The notes under the pieces: generated by a model
What the model saw: the letters and a program-made list of their open reading frames with translations, nothing else
Database searches by the model: none
Told to the model about the DNA's origin: nothing
Part shown: positions 16,341 through 21,605 of the stretch, piece after piece
How positions within the stretch are numbered: position 1 is the stretch's first letter
How the letters are laid out: each line of letters begins with the position of its first letter
From: Ichthyosporea sp. XGB-2017a
Taxonomy: Eukaryota; Opisthokonta; Ichthyosporea
Direction of reading: 5' to 3'
DNA length: 21,605 nucleotides
Assembly (NCBI GenBank): GCA_002811675.1
Contig: PDIM01010333.1
Span: 234,146 to 255,750, forward strand
Translations under genes and position numbers: made by a program

Positions 16341-19300
16341 TGGTCTTGGGATACCCTTGTAGTTGAATCCTGGCTGCGTTTATCCCAAGCTTCCCAATCT
16401 ATTTTACTAAATGCACGATCAACCTCGCTGTCCAAAGACATTCTTGCCACTGAACCGAACCTTGTGAGAGAATTCCTGTTGTATTAGAAAGAAAATGATT
16501 ACAAATAAATATTAAGAAAACGAAAATCGTTCATTGTATATTTTTTAAAGATAATAGATAGTTTAACTTACACTTGTCCACATGAATAGTCTTCGGAAGC
16601 CCTAGAACTAATAGATTTCAGCACCCGAGAAGCTCTTCGGGCATTGCTGAGGACACTGCCACGCTGCGGCCCTTGTGTTAACTTTCTCCCTGACATCTTA
16701 CGTGATGCGGTAATCTTACGACTGTTAACCGTAGGCACAATTCTGGTAATTTTTCTGTCAATTGAGTGTACTGAGGTGACATTCGAAACGTCACTGCCGC
16801 TTAGGCTTTGGCCGCCTTCGGAGCTTATAAATGTATCTATGGTTGGATTCGATCCCTGTACCTGCGATTCCGTCACCACAATATCTTGTCTTTGAAATTC
16901 TTTGAAATGATCGATTAGATGATTTTGAAATTCCGCTGGGACATTGAATTCCTCCACCAAGCTTGCTTTAAATAAAACAGGGGCATAATCTTCGTCAATA
17001 GCATTGACACTTAGAATAGACATAAGGTTTGCTATTGCTGTCTTCGTACTACTCTTCGAGTCCTCCCGCTTGCTAATACGATACCAGGTCTCCAATATTT
17101 TCATTTTGTTTTTAATCATAAAAACTAAAAGCCAAACTTCTGCTGGAGAAAATTTTCCTTCGATACGGCATTTGTCAATAAATAGGACAATAGACCACTT
17201 GCTTGCGCCCATTGAAGATACGTTTATGTCTTCTTTGTTCAGCATACCAAGAAAATCAACATAAACGTGCCCCCCCGGGCGATGACAAATCACGCTTTCA
17301 CGGGCGTTTAGAGTGTCCTGTCTGTCATTGGAGAACTCCCAATGCAGGGCAAAAGAAAGCTTTTGCAGCTCATTGTCCTTGATGAATGGTGTTGAAAAAA
17401 CCAATTTAATTCCCAATATAAAAAGAATTATTTCAGCTGCTGAGAAAGAAAGAAGAACTACACCCCATTCAAACCCCCCGCCAGAGTGAAAAACCACAAG
17501 AGTCACAATTACAAAGTTCAGCGATACAAGAAAGGATAGTAGCCGGAGAAAATTGAACCAAACAACAAAGCATGGTTTTTCGTAATGCACATAAATGCAC
17601 ATGAGGCTCAAAACTACGCAATAGAAAACCAAAAAAGCTGTGGGATCTCGTGAGCCATCGTTTTCTGCAAAAGAGCTTACAAATCCGATACATATCTTAA
17701 AACACGTTAAAACAATAAAGTACACAGGTTTGTAATATATCTCTAGATCTGTGCTAACCAATTCTTGGAAAAGGTAACTAGTACGGGTAGCAATTGGAAA
17801 GAAAAGGAGACCCGTCAAAACCATCATCATAAAGTAGAAAACATGCATACCATGATAACACTCAATGTCACATAGCCCTTTGATATCAACAAATAACTTC
17901 TGAAACTCTTCCACAAAAATACATCTGAACGCAGCCCCTACATGGCTAGCCACTGGTACAACAGTGAGGGTACCGAAAAGAGTCATATAATAGAGACAGG
18001 GTGCCATGATATAGTGCCCTATTGGGTTTGCCTGAATACGTTCATACAAACCCAAAATCAAAATTAAAATATACGCAAACCATATCAGAAATGCCATAAA
18101 TATGACAATGGCAGTCCATTCAAACGTATTCACTCTTCCTAATCCTAAGTCCGATTTGATGCTAAACAACGACTCAAAGCTATCCCACTTCTCACTTGGT
18201 ATTACGGCAATTGATATGTACTGAATGGTCTCAATCACCAGAATCGCCATTTCCACAACATTGGCTAGATTTAGGTGAATCTGGACCCTGCTGAAATATA
18301 TATCCGGGTTATTGTACTTTCTCGCCGCCCTATACGAAATAAAAACAGCTACAGCAAGTACAGTTACCAGCAGCAGAAATCCAATCAAAGAAAACGCAAT
18401 AGACAGTTGTGCATGCTCGAAAGTCTCGAAGAAACTTTCCGTTCGGTCTGAACCCAAGTCTTGGTGCATAGAACATTCGTCACTATACTTGGAAATGGCT
18501 CGATATGCTAAAGAATAAGCTGTCGGTGTTTTTGCGCTTTCTTGGCACTCTTGGTCAGTCAGTTTTGAATAGATAGAAATAAATATATTTCGGGGCTTAG
18601 CAATTCTTTGTAAGTTTTCGGTTGAAAACCGAACCACTATAGTTTCAGGGAACACTGCTTGTATGATGCTAAAATTAACAGGGATAAGACCAACAAACGT
18701 TTTGTTATACATTTGGAGTGGAACAGGGTCACCTTTTGCCCCTTCAGCAAATTTCATAAGCAAGTTCCCTTGCCCAATAACCGATGAATTTGAGGAAGAA
18801 AATGCAACATTGTAATGATAATAGGAGCTATTTAACGATATCGTATACACAGTTACAATGTTGCACCTATTCAGGCCAGCTGTGGTTGTGTCTGATATGA
18901 GAGCGAATGGTTGCTTTTCTTCACATGTGCTCCCAATATATCCGTGATAACAAGAGCACACCCCCGTAACTTCAATACAAAGCCCATTGATACACTTATG
19001 ACAGGCAAATGAAACTGGTTTGTCAGCCAAATTGGGTTCAGTTTTCCCTCTCCAGAGAATATTATTTTCATCCACCAACAAGACCCCTGTACTAAGACTA
19101 TAATTTCCAATGTTGACCCAATTGCTCACAAAAGATGGGTTCGTTTTCTGTATCTGATAATTAGAAATAGAGTACATAGGAAAAGCTGGATCATTGTTAG
19201 AATCAAACGTGTTTAGGCTCCCACGAACACCTGTAAAAGAAACTGCGCGGAGGCTTTCAAGCATATTCTCAGCAGTAATCGGCTTCCCTATGGCTTTCAA

Positions 19301-20404
19301 ACTTTTGGCAGAATATGCAAAAGACAGGACCGCATCGGCAGAGTATGGCCCATTTAAATCAACATTAGTGCGGTCCACTTCCTCGGAAAAATATGTGGAC
19401 TTCTTCCAATAGTCCAAGTAAGCGGGGGTAACAGCTGCGGAGTAAGCAATTGCAAAGCTTGATTGTAAAAATGGATTATAGTAGGTGAAATTGCCTTCCC
19501 AGATACTGGGAAGGTAAACACTATCCGGATATATGGCTACAAATCCTTCCCGTTGCGCTTGATTAGAGTTGATAATTAAATCGGCAAGTGCCTTTATGTT
19601 TTGGGGGCTTAGGAAGATAGCAAATATATAACCGCTGCCGTACACTTCGACCAGTCGATCAAGTACCGAGAAGTCTCCAGCTGCACTCTTGGACATACTT
19701 TCGAATTCCACTCTAAGACGGACTGTAATATTTAGTTTCTGTACCTCCGTAGTGAATCTATCAGATAGTCCTTGGCCATAGGACCCCAATTCGTTAATGA
19801 TAGATACCCCTTCCCAACCCATCCTTTTCACAAACGCTGCAATCGTCACTGCTGCCCCAGAATCAGGGGGTACCATGCGCAAAAAATTTGGATAAATTGC
19901 CTTATTAGAAAGAAACTCTGCAGTCGCCCCATGCGACACAAATGGTAAACTCGACGATCGAAGCATTTGAACAACGAATTCCGCTTCGAGGGAACACAAT
20001 GGTCCCACAAACCCAGTAACTGAACCGGCGGCAAAAACCTCAGCTACCTTTGCTACAGCATTCGACACATTAGAGCATCCCGTTTCCTGGACGGACATCG
20101 CAATGGTAATATCTGCCCCGATATCGTCAAAGAAACCATCCGTTTTGTTATTGACCATGTCCACCGCTACCCGTGCATGCGACACCCGCTCCGACTCAGA
20201 TCCCCCCCCTAAGGCAGAATTACCAAAGTCCAGCATGTACAGATTCAGCTGCTCCGGCCGGGCCAGGGTAGGTAAGAGAGTAAGTAGAATAGTAAATGAG
20301 AGTAAAAAGGAAGGAGAAAAAATAGGGAAAGACGATGCAAAGCGACTGCTCCCCATCACTTCTTCCCTTCCCCCTCCTCCTGCACCTCTTTTTTTCCTTC
20401 TCAT
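16337..20404 (-). CDS. receptor-like membrane protein: PBP1/ANF ectodomain, EGF-like module, about nine TM spans
   Basis: Two exons, 20404-16572 and 16475-16337, with a 96-bp intron (AAGT|GTAAGTT donor, CTAATACAACAG acceptor), give 1323 residues; the next ATG is at 20356. A hydrophobic signal segment (about 25-47) precedes a type 1 periplasmic-binding/ANF receptor domain (about 53-430), with GFVGPLCSLEAEF, LPFVSHGATAEFLS and FLRMVPPDSGAA as in natriuretic-peptide and GABA-B ectodomains. Next is a six-Cys EGF-like module (468-494, ending C-x-C-x8-C), a sequon-rich stretch to about 660, then some nine hydrophobic spans (about 668-692, 710-735, 760-787, 797-825, 850-875, 890-912, 920-940, 945-973, 977-1003). 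The cytosolic part ends in a Ser/Arg-rich tail with kinase-type sites (RRAS, RKMS). It probably senses a small ligand at the cell surface. The span count argues against an ordinary class C GPCR; an ion-channel-like module is possible. Without the last splice the protein ends at 16568. Confidence 0.8.
16504..16509 (+). promoter_or_regulatory. CSTF1: probable poly(A) signal of CSTF1, inside the receptor's last intron
   Basis: AATAAA on the plus strand, 164 bases past the CSTF1 stop, within the receptor intron at 16476-16571. A CSTF1 3' UTR ending here would be antisense to the receptor's entire last exon. Confidence 0.5.
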
Positions 20405-21019
20405 AACTTTTACTATCAAAGTAAACCAGTGATAATGATTTCAAAGAAGCAACAAGAATGAAATTCAGCTTGTTGTTGTTGCTGTTACGATCATTACACG
20501 AATTAACCAAATCATATTATCCCCATCTTTTTCTTCTTTCTTTTTGGTGCCTTTGCTCTTTACTTGCCCTCTAAAATCTGCTACCAACTTGAGCAATAAA
20601 ACTACATAAAACTAAAAAATCAAAGCTCGCTCGCTTAAAAGATAAAAATCAAAAAAGAACTTTATCAAAACTTACAACATGAACAAGAAGAACAATAACA
20701 AGAAATAATTACAAATTATTAATTTCTCTCTCATCCATATAAGGAAGAAAAATTTATTTTAAGAAAATTAAAACACAATTCCCCAAAGGGAATTGTTTGA
20801 AAACTGAACATTATTTTGTTTTTGATTTTAATTTAGAAGAAAATGCTCTGTAATGAAGGAGTGGATTAGATGTAGAGGGTGAGTGGATATGTTCCTGTTT
20901 TTCTTTTCTTTTTCTTGAGATGCAAGAAGGTATATCAATTGTCAAAATTGAAATAGAAAAGTGTTGAAAAGGGAAAAGAGAAGGAGAAAAAAGGGTAAAT
21001 TGTAAACGGGTACTGTAGT
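20405..21019. other. intergenic: receptor promoter and RIIAD1 3' region
   Basis: About 615 bases between the receptor start and the RIIAD1 stop, both minus-strand. It is AT-rich with a minus-strand AATAAA at 20758-20753 that could end the RIIAD1 transcript. A perfect inverted repeat CAATTCCC/GGGAATTG with a CAAA spacer sits at 20775-20794. No coding sequence was recognised. Confidence 0.5.
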
Positions 21020-21419
21020 CTAAAATCGCATCATCTTATTCACATTGACCGGTAAAGCCTCTTCAATTCGCTGCTGCTCTTCCTCTACTGTCTGCCGTAG
21101 TCGCTCATCCCTAAAGTGCTCTGATTTGATAATGGCAGAGAAATAAATGGCATTGTGATAGCAAATATTAGCGTCAATAATTCATTTCATAACAAAATTC
21201 CATCCTTTAAGGTGATTCTTTTCTCAACTTACTAGAGGCGTATTCCTTGACATCCTCGGGCTTCACTTCGAGAATGACCCGAATGAAATGTCCAAGCATA
21301 TGTTTGATTTCCGGATGTCTACGCAGATACTTCTCATTATCAATCTGCAGCTGGATTTTTATTTCCTTGAGCATTTCCCACTGATCCTCCCGCAAGCAGC
21401 TATTGCGCGGAACTTCCAT
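21020..21419 (-). CDS. RIIAD1: RIIa-domain protein, RIIAD1-like
   Basis: Two exons, 21419-21233 and 21120-21020, with a 112-bp intron (GTAAGT, AAATCAG), give 95 residues (human RIIAD1 92). The join completes KEYASKHFRDERL, matching the family's hydrophobic-aromatic end of the dimerisation/docking domain. Exon 1 has LKEIKIQLQIDNEKYLRRHP (about 17-36) and GHFIRVILEVKP (about 43-54), a RIIa-type fold: two helices forming a homodimer that grips amphipathic helices of AKAP-like partners. RIIAD1 and related R2D2 proteins are found in sperm flagella and cilia. The C-terminus is a short acidic then basic stretch. A role in the zoospore flagellum is inferred from the family, not shown here. Confidence 0.85.
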
Positions 21420-21605
21420 ACTGCTCTATGTCACTGATTACAATTTATACCTCTTTTCTTTCCCTCTTTGTTTTTTCCAGAATTTTGCTAATGATATTTA
21501 GATTATCATTTACTCTTCCTACATATACAAGTTTCTTTCTTTTTTTATGTATTTAAAAAACAATTAAATAAAGGCAAAAAAAAAAAAAAATTCTGGCATA
21601 AAAGA
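21420..21605. promoter_or_regulatory. upstream region of RIIAD1 to the right edge
   Basis: Only 186 bases, AT-rich, with an A run at 21577-21590. It should contain part of the RIIAD1 promoter. A plus-strand AATAAA near 21566 has no visible upstream plus-strand gene. Confidence 0.35.

Noticed and set aside
16337-20404. Calling the receptor a class C (GABA-B type) GPCR
   Set aside because: The ectodomain fits, but the membrane region reads as about nine spans and lacks recognisable 7TM_3 signatures, so the narrower name is not supported.
1-21605. tRNA, rRNA, CRISPR arrays and transposons
   Set aside because: No T-loop/anticodon arrangement, rRNA-like block, spaced repeat array, terminal repeats or transposase/reverse transcriptase motifs were seen.

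Overview
The window looks like nuclear DNA of a flagellated, early-diverging fungus, most likely a chytrid-type (zoosporic) lineage; this is inference from gene content. The genes are eukaryotic: compact, with GT-AG introns of about 83 to 157 bases, AATAAA-type poly(A) signals and AT-rich, homopolymer-laden spacers. Two genes belong to families tied to basal bodies and cilia (a CEP20/FOR20 homologue and a RIIa-domain RIIAD1 homologue), while a COX7C/Cox8 subunit and a PDK/BCKDK-family kinase show an aerobic mitochondrion. No transposon, CRISPR array, tRNA or rRNA was recognised.

Layout, left to right. 590-2536 (-): type II membrane protein with a GDP-fucose O-fucosyltransferase-like domain. 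3097-5836 (-): RecQ1-type DNA helicase in two exons, the single intron splitting a zinc-ligand codon. 5837-6625: divergent promoter region with a T22/A24 palindrome, a (CA)19 tract and C-runs. 6626-8020 (+): mitochondrial PDK/BCKDK-type kinase. 8487-8570: three tandem 28-bp repeats. 8828-9682 (+): membrane-anchored LicD/fukutin-type transferase. 9906-10950 (-): CEP20/FOR20 in five short exons. 11668-12502 (+): flavin-reductase-like FMN-binding protein, probably mitochondrial, three exons. 12842-13216 (-): COX7C/Cox8 subunit of cytochrome c oxidase, two exons. 13217-14653: AT-rich spacer, no gene seen. 14654-16340 (+): CSTF1 (CstF-50), five exons. 16337-20404 (-): about 1323-residue receptor-like protein with a PBP1/ANF ligand-binding ectodomain, an EGF-like module and about nine membrane spans. 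21020-21419 (-): RIIAD1-like protein, two exons.

The most interesting parts are (1) the receptor-like protein, whose ectodomain resembles class C GPCRs but whose membrane domain appears to have about nine spans and is not recognisably 7TM; and (2) its tail-to-tail junction with CSTF1. Once the receptor's last intron is removed, the two stop codons overlap in one CTAG, and each gene's nearest AATAAA lies in an intron of the other, so each last exon would lie inside the other mRNA's 3' UTR. Three small genes (CEP20, COX7C, RIIAD1) and the receptor's last exon appear only after hand-splicing.

The genes are mostly unrelated housekeeping and surface functions, not an operon. Shared themes are mitochondrial metabolism (PDK-type kinase, flavin reductase, COX7C), flagellar biology (CEP20, RIIAD1), surface glycan or receptor functions (fucosyltransferase-like, LicD-like, receptor) and genome or RNA maintenance (RecQ1, CSTF1). 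All family calls come from reading motifs by eye, without database searches.
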